A stretch of DNA of 64,000 nucleotides from Corynebacterium aquatimens. Lineage in GTDB: Bacteria; Actinomycetota; Actinomycetes; Mycobacteriales; Mycobacteriaceae. How positions within the stretch are numbered: position 1 is the stretch's first letter; the number at the start of each line of letters is the position of its first letter. The position numbers were made by a program, and so were the translations under genes. Below are positions 33,652-43,408 of this stretch, piece after piece. The notes beneath the pieces were generated by a model. The model did not search any database. It was not told the DNA's origin and worked only from the letters and a program-made list of their open reading frames with translations. Location: positions 1,054,001-1,118,000 of the forward strand of contig NZ_CP046980.1 of NCBI RefSeq assembly GCF_030408395.1, given 5' to 3'.

Positions 33652-36501
33652 CTACTGCGCGTCCTTAGTGAGTTTGGAGTAGTTGGCGAACAGTAGTTCC
33701 TGGCGCTGACGCTCAGTAGTCAGTTTGCGTGGTGCGCCGAAGGCTTTGTCTACTTCTCGGTCCAACTCGTCATGAGCCTTGACCAGAGCGGGATCCATCG
33801 CCAGCGGGTTGTAGTGTTCCGCCAGCGACCGGTCCGGGTTTAGGTTGCGCGCCCATAGGATTTTTTCGCCAGCATCAATGATCCGCTGCCGCGTCTTCTC
33901 ATCTAGTTCAGGGACGGGGAACGTGTTCCAAACGACTGATGCAGAGAAGCGAAGATCAGATTTTAACCGCCCACCGACCGTTCGCTGCCACGTAATGAAC
34001 ATCGAAGAAGAAACAAGGGAGAACGACAGACCAGTCGGATCTTCGACTGTGAACGCCAGATTGCTAGCGATTGTCTCTACCGACATTTGCTCTGCCGTGA
34101 AGTACATCCGATTCTCACTAACCACGGAGGGGATAAAAAGATAATCCGTTGCAGGTTGTCGAATCTCCCCAAACAGGTGAGGGGTGCGTGCTAGAGCCGC
34201 CGTCGCAGCGCGTTTGGATGCGGAGCGAATTTTCATGACTGCATTGATCCGATCTCGCAGAACTGGCGATTTATCAATGTCTAACGGATCAAAGTCATCT
34301 GCCATCCACAGACACCACCGGTCGGATTTACGCAGTAGTTCGTACGATCCCTTGAACGGCCGGAGGTACTTTGCGGCTACGTGATCCGCTAAAACTTCGG
34401 GATAGTCATCGGAATCCACTACAAGGTTCCCGCCGTCATTAGCCATACTTCCGAAACGCGCCGGCGGAATTTCAGTAGAAAGCGTAAGAGATCTGCTTTC
34501 TACAAGAACGAAAGGCCCGTCGATCAAATAGGCGTTGATTCCCTGTTCGATATTCTGCTCGACGCCTTCACCGCGAATGTCTGGGTAGTCCCACAGACGT
34601 TGCTTGACACCGCGGTCGCGCGTGAATCCCACGATCACGCAGTGCACGGCAGCTTTACCGGGTGCTTCTGAATCCCACTGGAATGTGCGGTGAGCGAACT
34701 TAATCCGCCATGAAGCTTCTTGAAGAGGACCGAATAAGTAAGCAGCACCTTGCCCTTGGGTGATGGAGTTAGTTGTGACATAGGCGAACTCGCCCCGCCG
34801 CTCGGCAAACAAAGTCATAGCCTGCGCATGCCAGCCAGACACGTAGTCAAGGTTGTTTATTCCTTTGGCCTTACCCCATACGCGCGCTAGATCTGCTTTT
34901 TGATCAGCATTCTTCATCCTCGCCCCAATGAACGGCGGGTTACCGAAGACATAGGTCATGCCAGTTGTTTCCGGCATGACCTCGCGCCAGTCCACGGCCA
35001 AGGCATTGGTATGGACGATGTGGGCGGTCATGGTGATCGGCAACCGCTCCGGAGCTAGGCCCACTCGGTCGGCCAGTTCACGGTTTGCCTGGTGGTCGAC
35101 TAGGAACATTGCGGTTTCAGCGATGCGTGCGGGCCACCAGTTCAGCTCGATGCCGTGGAACTGGCTAATGGACAGCTTCTGCTCCCACGAAATATCCAGC
35201 GCCATGCCGATCTGTCCTTCGCGCTCGCGGATAGCCACGATGACGTCGGTTTCGATTCGTCGCAGTTCGCGGTAGGCAACGATGAGGAAGTTGCCGGAGC
35301 CGCAGGCAGGGTCGCAGAACACCATGTCGGCCAGACTGTCGCGGAACTGGCGCAGCTTCGCCACCGGCGTGGACTTCGCAGCGATAAGCCGGTCAGCTTC
35401 AGCGCGCAGCTCGTCTAGGAACAGCGGGCCAATAGTTTTCAGAATGTTCTTCTCGGAGGTGTAGTGCTCACCGTCGCCTCGGCGGGCTTCTTTCGACTTC
35501 ACCAGTTGGAACATCGACCCGAAGATTGCTGGGCTGATCTGGGTCCACTGGAAACGGCAGGCGTTCAGCAAGGCGTCGCGCATGTCTGGGGTGAAGAACT
35601 GCGTCGGCATGGATTCGGCGAAAATCGTGCCGTTGACATACGGGAACCGCGCCAGCGAGTCAGGGACACGACGCCTGGCCGACTCCGGGGTGTTGAGCAC
35701 CTCAAACAGGGCGGCGAGCTGGCTACCGAGGTTTTCGCTGTTGGTGTGCTCCAGCACGAACCGGTAGAACAAGTCCTGCTCCCACAGGCCTGCATCGTCT
35801 CCGAAGAGGAGGAACAGCAGGCGGGTGAGGTACATCGAGGTTTCTTGAATCGCGGCGTCCTCGTCCTCCCGGTTGGTCGGAGCTTCATCGCCGACATTCT
35901 CGTCCACTTCGTCGCCCACCATTGCGGTGAAGAGGTCAGCCATGAGTTGCGATGCCTGGATGGAGGCTTCTGCTTGTTCCTCGCGGGTGGTGTCGTCGCT
36001 GTAGCCGGCAAGGAACTTCAACTCGTCCACATGGTCGGTGACCTCACCGAGCGGGAAGGTGACGTCGAAGCGTTTCTCCGGGTCGCCCAAGCGCAGGAGT
36101 CGGAAGGATTCGAAGTCGCTGGCGATGATGTAGCGGGGCTGCTCGGCGTCTTTGATTGTGCCGCCGAGGAGATAGTCTCGGGCCTGGTCGACGGCGACCT
36201 GGAGATCGACGCCGGGCTTTTTGGCTTCGCCGATCACAACACCTGGCCAGAACAAGTCGATGTAGCCGGATTGTCCTGTGGAGGCGCGCAGCGCGTCTTG
36301 TTCGAACAGATCCATGCGCGATGCCGTGATTGCGAAGCACTCGAAGAGTTCCGCCCAGAATGATTGCGCGTATTTCTTCTCAATCGCTCCCTGACCGACC
36401 GACTGCCACTCGTCTAGGCGGGTGCGCCAGCGGGCTTTGAATTGGTCGAGATTCCGGCGCATCGTGGCGCGGTCAAGGCGGGGAGCTGTTGCAGAAGTCA
36501 C
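33652..36501 (-). CDS. MmeI-like type IIL restriction-modification enzyme (nuclease-methyltransferase fusion)
   Basis: The 949-aa single polypeptide has an N-terminal nuclease of the PD-(D/E)XK type (Asp82, Glu92 and Lys94, in IDLFWPGVVIGEAKK), a helical spacer, an N6-adenine methyltransferase with motif I DPACGSGNF (about residue 394) and motif IV NPPF (about 519), and a C-terminal target-recognition region. This is the MmeI plan: one protein that methylates one strand of an asymmetric site and cuts about 20 bases away. No separate specificity or methylase gene is nearby. All catalytic residues look intact. It is in an accessory island. Confidence 0.88.
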   Translation of the reverse strand: MTSATAPRLDRATMRRNLDQFKARWRTRLDEWQSVGQGAIEKKYAQSFWAELFECFAITASRMDLFEQDALRASTGQSGYIDLFWPGVVIGEAKKPGVDLQVAVDQARDYLLGGTIKDAEQPRYIIASDFESFRLLRLGDPEKRFDVTFPLGEVTDHVDELKFLAGYSDDTTREEQAEASIQASQLMADLFTAMVGDEVDENVGDEAPTNREDEDAAIQETSMYLTRLLFLLFGDDAGLWEQDLFYRFVLEHTNSENLGSQLAALFEVLNTPESARRRVPDSLARFPYVNGTIFAESMPTQFFTPDMRDALLNACRFQWTQISPAIFGSMFQLVKSKEARRGDGEHYTSEKNILKTIGPLFLDELRAEADRLIAAKSTPVAKLRQFRDSLADMVFCDPACGSGNFLIVAYRELRRIETDVIVAIREREGQIGMALDISWEQKLSISQFHGIELNWWPARIAETAMFLVDHQANRELADRVGLAPERLPITMTAHIVHTNALAVDWREVMPETTGMTYVFGNPPFIGARMKNADQKADLARVWGKAKGINNLDYVSGWHAQAMTLFAERRGEFAYVTTNSITQGQGAAYLFGPLQEASWRIKFAHRTFQWDSEAPGKAAVHCVIVGFTRDRGVKQRLWDYPDIRGEGVEQNIEQGINAYLIDGPFVLVESRSLTLSTEIPPARFGSMANDGGNLVVDSDDYPEVLADHVAAKYLRPFKGSYELLRKSDRWCLWMADDFDPLDIDKSPVLRDRINAVMKIRSASKRAATAALARTPHLFGEIRQPATDYLFIPSVVSENRMYFTAEQMSVETIASNLAFTVEDPTGLSFSLVSSSMFITWQRTVGGRLKSDLRFSASVVWNTFPVPELDEKTRQRIIDAGEKILWARNLNPDRSLAEHYNPLAMDPALVKAHDELDREVDKAFGAPRKLTTERQRQELLFANYSKLTKDAQ

Positions 36502-36757
36502 CTACTCACCATAAGCCGACCCAACCTCAAAAGGAGTGCGCTCGCTTATGGCCTGTCCAGTTTTTAGCTCAGTCTCGGGGCGTAACTCAAAGCGTTCAAA
36601 TCAAAAACGACGGTTCGCTTCGTATCCCGAGTTTGTAAACACCAGCAGGTGCTTACTGCCCAGACTGCGACCGCAGGGGAACCGTATATTGCTTACGAAG
36701 TGGCACATTTATTTAAGAGCGCCTGCGGGCACCTCGCGGGAGCTCAATTCCGGCACT

Positions 36758-36910
36758 TCACAGTGCCCTACTTACTGTCTGCCGGGAAACGCCGAACTCA
36801 GTCATGGCTTCCGGGATAGTTGGCCATGTGCCTGTTTCTGCTTCATAGCTTAGGAACCACCCAGCGATCGTGAACCGCTTACCTTTAGCTGTTCGAGAGC
36901 GCTTCTTACT
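36758..36910 (-). pseudogene. Helix-turn-helix protein fragment
   Basis: The minus strand encodes TIAGWFLSYEAETGTWPTIP, then EAMTEFGVSRQTVSRAL and TGA. This reads as the C-terminal helix-turn-helix of a small DNA-binding protein. No start codon with a ribosome site precedes it in frame, and an ATG a few bases upstream (MPLLRERKA) is in another frame, so a frameshift or truncation is likely. Confidence 0.5.
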
Positions 36911-37076
36911 AGACGTTTCAAGCTTTTCTCTCTCTGAGAAGTGGCATAGTCCCCGTCTGGGTCGGTCTTCCACCGTTGGGCAGCTTGCTGCCCGCCCCGG
37001 CGTCCCATTGTGACGAGCGCTTTGACAGCACAAGCAGTTGGTTCGAGCCGGTGCGCGCTGAACTGGCGTACCGTTG

Positions 37077-37104
37077 TTGATAAAGCAGATTTTGATAAAG
37101 CAGA
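37077..37104. repeat. Two 13-bp direct repeats upstream of DUF3710 gene
   Basis: TTGATAAAGCAGA occurs twice with a 15-base period. It ends 27 bases before the ATG at 37132, so it may be a regulatory site or a duplication at the island edge. Confidence 0.6.
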
Positions 37105-37131
37105 CGATAGAAGTTAGAAGAGGTGACCCAC

Positions 37132-38028
37132 ATGGCACTGTGGCCATTTGGAAAGAAGAACAAGAACGCCCCGGCGCAGCCCGATACTGATTCCGCGAAG
37201 GGTTTGACGGGTGAAGCGGCAGACGTAGTCAAAAATGAAGCGGAACTTCGCACTGAGGATTCTCAGCGAAGCGACGCGGACACGATGGTTGTTGGCGAGC
37301 CCGCGGTTGAATCGGCAACGGAATCTAAAGATGACAGCGACGACAGCGGGGTCGCAGAGGCTGGACACGAGGCTGAGGCGGTGATTCCACATGATGCCGT
37401 GGGCGGCAACACGGGCCCGTTCGACGGTGACAACGTGGATATTAATGACTTTGACTTCACGGATTTCGCGGTGAGCGTTCTCAACCTGGGTTCGATCCAG
37501 ATCCCGCTGCCGCAGGACTCGCAGGTGCAGGTAGAGATGGCTGAGGAAGGCCCGCGGATGCTCCACGTGATTACCCGCCACGGTCGCGTTACTCCGGTGG
37601 CGTTCGCTTCGCCGAACTCTGGTGGCCTGTGGGAATCCGCGTCTGAGGAGATCGCGGAGGGCATGCGTAACGACGGCATGCCGGCGGTCTTTGAGCTCGG
37701 CCCCTGGGGCCGTGAGATCGTGGGCCAGGGCGACGGTGGTGTGATCCGCATTATCGGTGTGGAGGGTCCGCGCTGGATGTACCGCGTGACGCTGGCTGCG
37801 CCGGATGCGGAAGCGGAGAACATGGCTCGCCTTGGCCGTGAGATGGTGGCGCGCTCGTTTGTCTACCGTGGCAATACCCCGGTGCTCGCTGGTGAGGCGC
37901 TGCCGGTGCAGCTGCCAGCAGAGCTGGCTGCGCAGTTGCAGCAGGCGATGGCGGAGGCACAGGCGCAGCAGGAGCATGCAGGACAAGATGGTCCACAGGG
38001 CGCGGCGGAAGATGGTGAGACGAACTAA
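37132..38028 (+). CDS. DUF3710 protein
   Basis: The 298-aa product starts at ATG 37132 (MALWPFGKKNK). The first 90 residues are charged and low-complexity; the DUF3710 domain (about residues 100-250) follows, with GAFDFTDF-type sequence, IPLPQDSQVQVEM and GPWGREIVGQG. The C-terminal 30 residues are Gln/Ala-rich. It is an actinobacterial protein of unknown function. It normally follows dut and is four bases before the TrmA-like gene, so it heads that operon. Confidence 0.88.
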   Translation: MALWPFGKKNKNAPAQPDTDSAKGLTGEAADVVKNEAELRTEDSQRSDADTMVVGEPAVESATESKDDSDDSGVAEAGHEAEAVIPHDAVGGNTGPFDGDNVDINDFDFTDFAVSVLNLGSIQIPLPQDSQVQVEMAEEGPRMLHVITRHGRVTPVAFASPNSGGLWESASEEIAEGMRNDGMPAVFELGPWGREIVGQGDGGVIRIIGVEGPRWMYRVTLAAPDAEAENMARLGREMVARSFVYRGNTPVLAGEALPVQLPAELAAQLQQAMAEAQAQQEHAGQDGPQGAAEDGETN

Positions 38029-38031
38029 GCG

Positions 38032-39288
38032 ATGAGCAGTTCGCGTTTAACTCCGCGTGAGGTTCTAACGCTCAGCCCCACATCGATGGCGCATGGTGGG
38101 GAGGCGATTGCGCATGCGCCTGACGGGCGTGTCGTGTTCGTCTCCGGTGCGATTCCTGGGGATACCGTTAAGGCCCGGCTGAGCAAGGTGAAGGTGCGCT
38201 GGGCGCGCGCGGAAACCCTCGAGGTTGTGAAACCTTCGCCCGATCGCGTCGATGTTGCCTGCCCCGCGGCACGAGCCGGGGCAGGATGCTGTGACTATTC
38301 CTATATCGCACCGGAAACGCAGCCTGCTCTCAAGCGCGCGATTTTGATGGGGCAGGTGGGGGGCCGGTCGTCGATAAGCGGTGTGCTCGATGGCTTTGAC
38401 TCTTCTGAGGTGAGCATTGTGGCGCTGGAGCCGCACTTTGGCTGGCGCACGCGCGTGCGTTTGGGCGTGGATGCGAGCGGCAAGGCGGGGTTGCGGCGAG
38501 CGCGCAGCAACCAGATTCTCACTGACCATGCGTGTACGCAGGTGGTAGATGGGCTCCTCGAGGGGCTCGTCGGTGAGGGTGCGCGCAGGTTCAGCCCAGG
38601 TTCTGAAGTTATCGCAGTGATGGATTCGCGCGGCGAGCGTCATGTGGTGGAAACGCGGCGGGCGCAGCGCGGTAAACGCGTTGAGCGCATGGACACGGTG
38701 GTTGAAGGCAGCGGTGTGGTCACGGAGGAGATCCAGACGCTCAACGGGGAGACCTATACCTTTGAATTTCCCGCGACCGCGTTCTGGCAAGCGCACGCCG
38801 CCGCGCCGCAGGCGTACTCCTTCATCATCGAAGACTGGGTGAGCGGAGACTACGCATCGCCCGTGGGGTGGGACCTCTACGGCGGCGTGGGCGCATTTAT
38901 ACCGGCGATCGGTACGGCGCTGGGTAGCGACGGGCGGGTGGTGAGCGTCGACTTCTCTGAATCCGCAACGCGGATGGAACAACCTGGGCTCGAACCGTTC
39001 CACCCGGAGGTGGTGAACTCCCGCGTGGAGACGGGTCTTGCCTCGCTGCCGCAGCCGGGGGTCGTGGTGCTTGACCCGCCGCGCATCGGCGCTGGGCATG
39101 AGGTAGTGGAGGCGATCGCGAGCGCGAAACCGGAGCAGGTGATCCACATCGGCTGTGACCCTGCGACGTTCTCACGGGATTTGAGCTCCTGGGGGCAGAT
39201 GGGCTACCGGGTCAAAGACATGGTGCTGGTGGATGCCTTCCCAGGGACGCACCACTTTGAAGTGCTTGCAAACCTTCGGCCCGCCTAA
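38032..39288 (+). CDS. TrmA/RumA-family uracil-C5 RNA methyltransferase
   Basis: The 418-aa product has an N-terminal TRAM domain (about residues 8-65, with GGEAIAHAPDGRVVFVSGAI), a Cys cluster (CPAARAGAGCCDYSY) that may hold an iron-sulfur cluster, and a C-terminal methyltransferase core with VVLDPPRIG. The nucleophile Cys lies in HIGCDPATFSRDL. It methylates C5 of a uridine in tRNA or rRNA; which one is not decided. One copy of the 11-mer is at 38369-38379, here in the other orientation and encoding SSIS. It lies in an operon with DUF3710. Confidence 0.9.
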   Translation: MSSSRLTPREVLTLSPTSMAHGGEAIAHAPDGRVVFVSGAIPGDTVKARLSKVKVRWARAETLEVVKPSPDRVDVACPAARAGAGCCDYSYIAPETQPALKRAILMGQVGGRSSISGVLDGFDSSEVSIVALEPHFGWRTRVRLGVDASGKAGLRRARSNQILTDHACTQVVDGLLEGLVGEGARRFSPGSEVIAVMDSRGERHVVETRRAQRGKRVERMDTVVEGSGVVTEEIQTLNGETYTFEFPATAFWQAHAAAPQAYSFIIEDWVSGDYASPVGWDLYGGVGAFIPAIGTALGSDGRVVSVDFSESATRMEQPGLEPFHPEVVNSRVETGLASLPQPGVVVLDPPRIGAGHEVVEAIASAKPEQVIHIGCDPATFSRDLSSWGQMGYRVKDMVLVDAFPGTHHFEVLANLRPA

Positions 39289-39391
39289 AGGTGCCGTGTA
39301 GAATTATTCAGAAGCGCACGCGGTGGCCTTAAGCCCCACATGCACCCCAGACACGAACGTAACTACGAACCCACAACTGACCGGAGGACTT

Positions 39392-41329
39392 GTGAGCACG
39401 CTTGAAGATCTGGACCTTCCGGCTGACGTCAAGAAGATGTCGGTCGAAGACATGGAGCTTCTAGCCGCAGACATCCGCGAGTTCTTGGTGGAAAAGGTCT
39501 CTGCTACTGGTGGCCACTTGGGTCCGAACCTTGGCGTCGTGGAACTGACCATCGCGTTGCACCATGTGTTCAATTCCCCCAAAGATCCGCTGATCTTTGA
39601 CACGTCGCACCAGTCTTACGTGCACAAGATCCTCACCGGACGCGCTGGCCAGTTTGACACCTTGCGGCAAAAAGACGGGTTGTCGGGGTACACCAGCCGC
39701 GCCGAATCCGAGCATGACTGGACGGAATCCTCCCACGCCTCAGCCGCGCTTGCTTATGCGGACGGGCTCTCAAAGGCCAATGTTTTGCAGGGCAAAGCGG
39801 ACCGCAACGTCGTGGCCGTCGTGGGCGACGGTGCGCTCACCGGCGGTATGTGCTGGGAAGCGCTGAACAACATCGCTGAAGCCGACCGCAACGTGGTGAT
39901 CGTGGTCAACGACAACGGTCGTTCCTACTCACCAACCATCGGTGGTTTTGCACGCAACCTAACTAACTTGCGCTCCCAGATCGCGCAGATCCGTATCCAC
40001 TCGGCGTACGACGAGGTGATGGAGCACGGCAAGCGCACGCTGAAGTCCATGGGCTGGGTCGGTGAGCGCGCGTTCGGCGCATTGCAGGCGGTCAAAGACG
40101 GGATTAAGCACCAAGTGGTGCCCACGGAGATGTTCCAGGAACTGGGCATGAAATACGTGGGTCCCATTGAGGGCCACAACCTCAAAGCCCTGATCTCTGC
40201 GTTCACCTACGCCAAGACGTATGAAAGCCCGATCATCGTCCACGTGGCAACGGAGAAAGGCCACGGCTTTGAGCCCGCGGTGAACAATGTCGCAGACCAG
40301 ATGCACTCCACCGGCGTGATCGACCCGATCACCGGCGAAGAACTGGGGGAGAAGCGCCCCGGGTGGACATCGGTGTTCTCCGAGGAACTGATCCGCGCCG
40401 GGCACGAGCGCGATGACATTGTGGCGATCACGGCTGCCATGGCTGGACCGACGGGGCTCACGCCGTTTGCGGAGAAGTTCCCGTCGCGCTTTTTCGACGT
40501 AGGCATCGCGGAACAGCACGCTGTTGCGTCCGCCTCCGGCTTAGCGCTCGGCGGACTGCACCCGGTGGTGGCGATTTACTCCACCTTCCTCAACCGTGCT
40601 TTTGATCAGCTGCTCATGGACGTCGCGCTGATTAAGCAGCCGGTGACTCTGGTGTTGGATCGCGCCGGCGTGACCGGCAGCGACGGCGCCAGCCACAACG
40701 GTGTGTGGGACATGGCGCTGACGTCGATTGTTCCGGGGATTCGCGTCGCCGCGCCGCGTGACCCTGAGCGGTTGCGGGAAGAATTCCGCGAAGCGATTGC
40801 GGTGGAGACCGGCCCGACTGTAGTGCGCTTCCCCAAGGGCAACGTGGGAGATGGGGTGGCGGAAGTACGGCGCACGCCTGGCGGCTGCGACATCCTCTTT
40901 GCGACGGAAGGCGACGAAGACGGCGCCGACGTGGACGACCAAGGGCGCATCCTCATCGTTGGTATCGGTGAGTTTGCCGCCCGTGCAGTCATTGCCGCGC
41001 GTGAGCTGGCTGGCGACGGCTACAACGTCACCGTGGTGGACCCGCGGTGGATCATCCCTATTAACCCTGAGCTCGTGGACATGGCGCAGGAGTCTGATCT
41101 GGTGGTTGTCTACGAAGACGGCGTGATTCGCGGCGGCGTCGGCTCAGCCTTAAGTGAAGCGCTGCACGCTGCTGAGGTGGACACACCGCTGCGTCACCTC
41201 GCGTTCCCGGACGTGTTCCCGGGCCACGCCACGCGTGAGGAACTGCTGGAATCCGTCGGACTGGACGCGGCTTCCGCCGCCCGGTCGATTCGTGAGTGGG
41301 CGGACAACCTTGAAGCCTGGGGCGATTAA
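39392..41329 (+). CDS. dxs: 1-Deoxy-D-xylulose-5-phosphate synthase
   Basis: Dxs condenses pyruvate and glyceraldehyde 3-phosphate, the first step of the MEP isoprenoid pathway that supplies decaprenyl-phosphate and menaquinone. The 645-aa product starts at GTG 39392 with CCGGAGGA five bases upstream; the open frame from 39323 is not needed. It has [14 protein letters not shown], the thiamine-diphosphate motif GDGALTGGM...N, and the transketolase part with [10 protein letters not shown] and [16 protein letters not shown] at 39299-39304 could be a -10 element. Confidence 0.97.
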   Translation: MSTLEDLDLPADVKKMSVEDMELLAADIREFLVEKVSATGGHLGPNLGVVELTIALHHVFNSPKDPLIFDTSHQSYVHKILTGRAGQFDTLRQKDGLSGYTSRAESEHDWTESSHASAALAYADGLSKANVLQGKADRNVVAVVGDGALTGGMCWEALNNIAEADRNVVIVVNDNGRSYSPTIGGFARNLTNLRSQIAQIRIHSAYDEVMEHGKRTLKSMGWVGERAFGALQAVKDGIKHQVVPTEMFQELGMKYVGPIEGHNLKALISAFTYAKTYESPIIVHVATEKGHGFEPAVNNVADQMHSTGVIDPITGEELGEKRPGWTSVFSEELIRAGHERDDIVAITAAMAGPTGLTPFAEKFPSRFFDVGIAEQHAVASASGLALGGLHPVVAIYSTFLNRAFDQLLMDVALIKQPVTLVLDRAGVTGSDGASHNGVWDMALTSIVPGIRVAAPRDPERLREEFREAIAVETGPTVVRFPKGNVGDGVAEVRRTPGGCDILFATEGDEDGADVDDQGRILIVGIGEFAARAVIAARELAGDGYNVTVVDPRWIIPINPELVDMAQESDLVVVYEDGVIRGGVGSALSEALHAAEVDTPLRHLAFPDVFPGHATREELLESVGLDAASAARSIREWADNLEAWGD

Positions 41330-41340
41330 GTCAGCGCCGT

Positions 41341-42567
41341 CTACGCCAACGCCGTGGCAATGACTGGGGCGGCTGCTTCTGCCTGCCAAGGTCGGGCGCC
41401 GAACTTCAACAATGCGTGCGCGGCATCATCAACGCGCACAGTTCGGCTGCGCTGCGTGAGTTCCCACACCGCCGCGCGAAGGACCGCTGGCTCCACGAGG
41501 ATTTCCGGGGCAATCGACGCGTCTTCGCCGAGTTGGATCATCCCGTCGCGCACCTGGTTCAGCAGGTCCCATTCGTGCGGGTGGCGGGATTTCCACACCG
41601 ATTTGCTGGGCGCATCGCTGAGGCGCTGGGTGTGATTGCGCGCCGGTTCGTCGTTAAGCAACGTGCGCGGCGCGCCCTCTTCGTAGACCTCGCTGATGAT
41701 TCCGAACCACAGTGCTACGGCGCCGCGACGGCGGGCTGGGAAGCCGTGAATGCGCGCGAGGTCGCGTGCGGACCGCGGCCGGGTTTTAGCTACCTCGATG
41801 ATGACTCGGCCGTTAAGGACGCGATTCGGGGCGATGTCGCGCTGCGCGGCGAGCGCGTCACGTTCCTCCCACATTCGCTGCGCAAGCGCGAGCGACACCG
41901 GGTTCTTCAACGCCGAGACGCCCTTGAGTTTTCTCCACGAGTGCTCCGGGACGTAATCGCCAGCAGCATTGCGTGAGATTATGTGCGCGAATTCTGCCTC
42001 GGCGATGTCTAGCTTGCCAGCGGCATCGAGGTACTCCGCCTGGGCCTCGGCGAGGTCACACAGGTAGTCAACGTCCGCCGCGACGTAGCGCAGCCAGTCC
42101 TCCGGCAGTGGAGTGAGCGACCAATCCTCCCGGCCGTGTCCTTTTTCCAGAACAACGCCGCAAAATTCTTCCACCATCGCAGCCAGGTTCGGCTTGTCAA
42201 AGCCCGCGATGCGTCCGGCCAGCGCCGTGTCAAAGAGCGTGCCCGGGTAGAGCCCCAGCTCCGCCAGGCTTGGCAGATCTTCCGGCGCGGCGTGCAAGAT
42301 CCAGTCTGTGCCGCCCACTACTGGCGCGAAAATCTCCCGCATGTCGTGTCGGTGGTGCTCCGGCGCAATCAGGAACGTGCCTGCGTCCCGGCGCGCGATC
42401 TGGACTAGAAACGCACGGTCGTCGTACCGGAAGGAGGACGCCCGTTCCGTATCAATCGCGAACGGGCCCCGTCCTGCCGCTAAAGATTCAGCCGCTGCGC
42501 GGTAGTGATCCGGCGTTGTGGCATACGTGTACTTAACCCCCACGCCGTGCACACCCCCAGCAGTCAT
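41341..42567 (-). CDS. rnd: Ribonuclease D-like 3'-5' exonuclease with HRDC domain
   Basis: The 408-aa product has the DEDD exonuclease core: FAIDTERASSF (DxE), ILHAAPEDL and YVAADVDYLCDL, then an HRDC domain (about residues 205-280, with ARIHGFPARRRG). It trims structured RNA such as tRNA 3' ends. It converges on dxs with a 10-base gap. The DUF3000 gene lies upstream in the same orientation, seven bases away, so they are an operon. Confidence 0.93.
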   Translation of the reverse strand: MTAGGVHGVGVKYTYATTPDHYRAAAESLAAGRGPFAIDTERASSFRYDDRAFLVQIARRDAGTFLIAPEHHRHDMREIFAPVVGGTDWILHAAPEDLPSLAELGLYPGTLFDTALAGRIAGFDKPNLAAMVEEFCGVVLEKGHGREDWSLTPLPEDWLRYVAADVDYLCDLAEAQAEYLDAAGKLDIAEAEFAHIISRNAAGDYVPEHSWRKLKGVSALKNPVSLALAQRMWEERDALAAQRDIAPNRVLNGRVIIEVAKTRPRSARDLARIHGFPARRRGAVALWFGIISEVYEEGAPRTLLNDEPARNHTQRLSDAPSKSVWKSRHPHEWDLLNQVRDGMIQLGEDASIAPEILVEPAVLRAAVWELTQRSRTVRVDDAAHALLKFGARPWQAEAAAPVIATALA

Positions 42568-42574
42568 ACGGGGA

Positions 42575-43279
42575 TTACCGTTGACGCTGGTCGATGCCGG
42601 TTACGCCTTCCGGCGGCAGGCCAGCAACGTAGGCGAGTACCTGGGAGAACGCCTCGACGTGGTGGGACAGATCAGTGCCAGCGGCGGTCCAGGAGGCGCG
42701 CATTTCAATCTGGTACGCCCGTGGCGGGCCGCCGATTTCACCGAAGCGAACAGACGCCGTGGACGTCACGGTACCGCCGAGGTTGGTGTAGGTCGCGCCG
42801 GTGTTGTCCAAGGACTCATTGAGCCACTGCCACGCCACGTCCGGCAGGAACGGGTCAGAGGCCACGGCATCATCCATGTCGGCCTGGATGTATGCGACCA
42901 AGCGCATGGAGCCTTCCCATGCCTCTTCCGTTGACGGGGAGTACAGCAGGATCAAGCGGCCAAACGCATCGCCTTCAGAGTCAGTGGGGATCGGCGCGTC
43001 TTCGTCATGAAGCGCGACTTCCAAGCCCACGGCGTGGCTGAACGGCGCGGGACGTTGCGGGGGACGGATCGTGCCTAGCGTGATCTCTGGGCGCAGGCGT
43101 GCGGCGTGCATGGATTCGACGGCCGCGGTGAACTCCTCCGGCAGTGCGGATTCACCCGTGGGGCTATCCACAGCAGTAGGAGCAACGTGTGAGGAGTCTG
43201 ATGCCGTAGGCGCAGCGGCAAGGTGCGGCGAATCCGAATGTGTCACGCGTTCAAAGCTATCCACCGTCCACGCAATCAC
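42575..43279 (-). CDS. DUF3000 protein
   Basis: The 234-aa product has a DUF3000 core (about residues 50-234) with FTAAVESMHAARLRPEITLG, TIRPPQRPAPFSHAVGLEVA and GRLILLYSP. The first 45 residues are Ser/Ala-rich. The frame opens with GTG at 43279; GTG 43246 is an alternative, and no ribosome site settles it. Function unknown; it is an actinobacterial neighbour of rnd and chdC. It is divergent from chdC. Confidence 0.85.
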   Translation of the reverse strand: MIAWTVDSFERVTHSDSPHLAAAPTASDSSHVAPTAVDSPTGESALPEEFTAAVESMHAARLRPEITLGTIRPPQRPAPFSHAVGLEVALHDEDAPIPTDSEGDAFGRLILLYSPSTEEAWEGSMRLVAYIQADMDDAVASDPFLPDVAWQWLNESLDNTGATYTNLGGTVTSTASVRFGEIGGPPRAYQIEMRASWTAAGTDLSHHVEAFSQVLAYVAGLPPEGVTGIDQRQR

Positions 43280-43408
43280 GGGGAGGCGCGCCGTGTCGAC
43301 ACATCCGTCACCCGCGCCGAATCGTACTCATACTATTGTTGTACATAGCGCGGCCCGCGCGGCCGCACACCCAAGCATGTACACGACCCCCGAAGGAAGG
43401 CGCCGATC

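Larger units (their letters stand above)
36502..37131. other. 630-base region without an intact gene, island right edge
   Basis: It contains a degraded helix-turn-helix coding fragment on the minus strand (36758-36910) and, just before the DUF3710 gene, a 13-bp direct repeat (37077-37089, 37092-37104). Base composition is lower in G+C than the flanks. No RNA gene was recognised. Confidence 0.6.

Noticed and set aside
36758-37147. Complete 129-aa regulator
   Set aside because: The only in-frame ATG lies inside the opposite DUF3710 gene, and the first 85 residues look non-coding.
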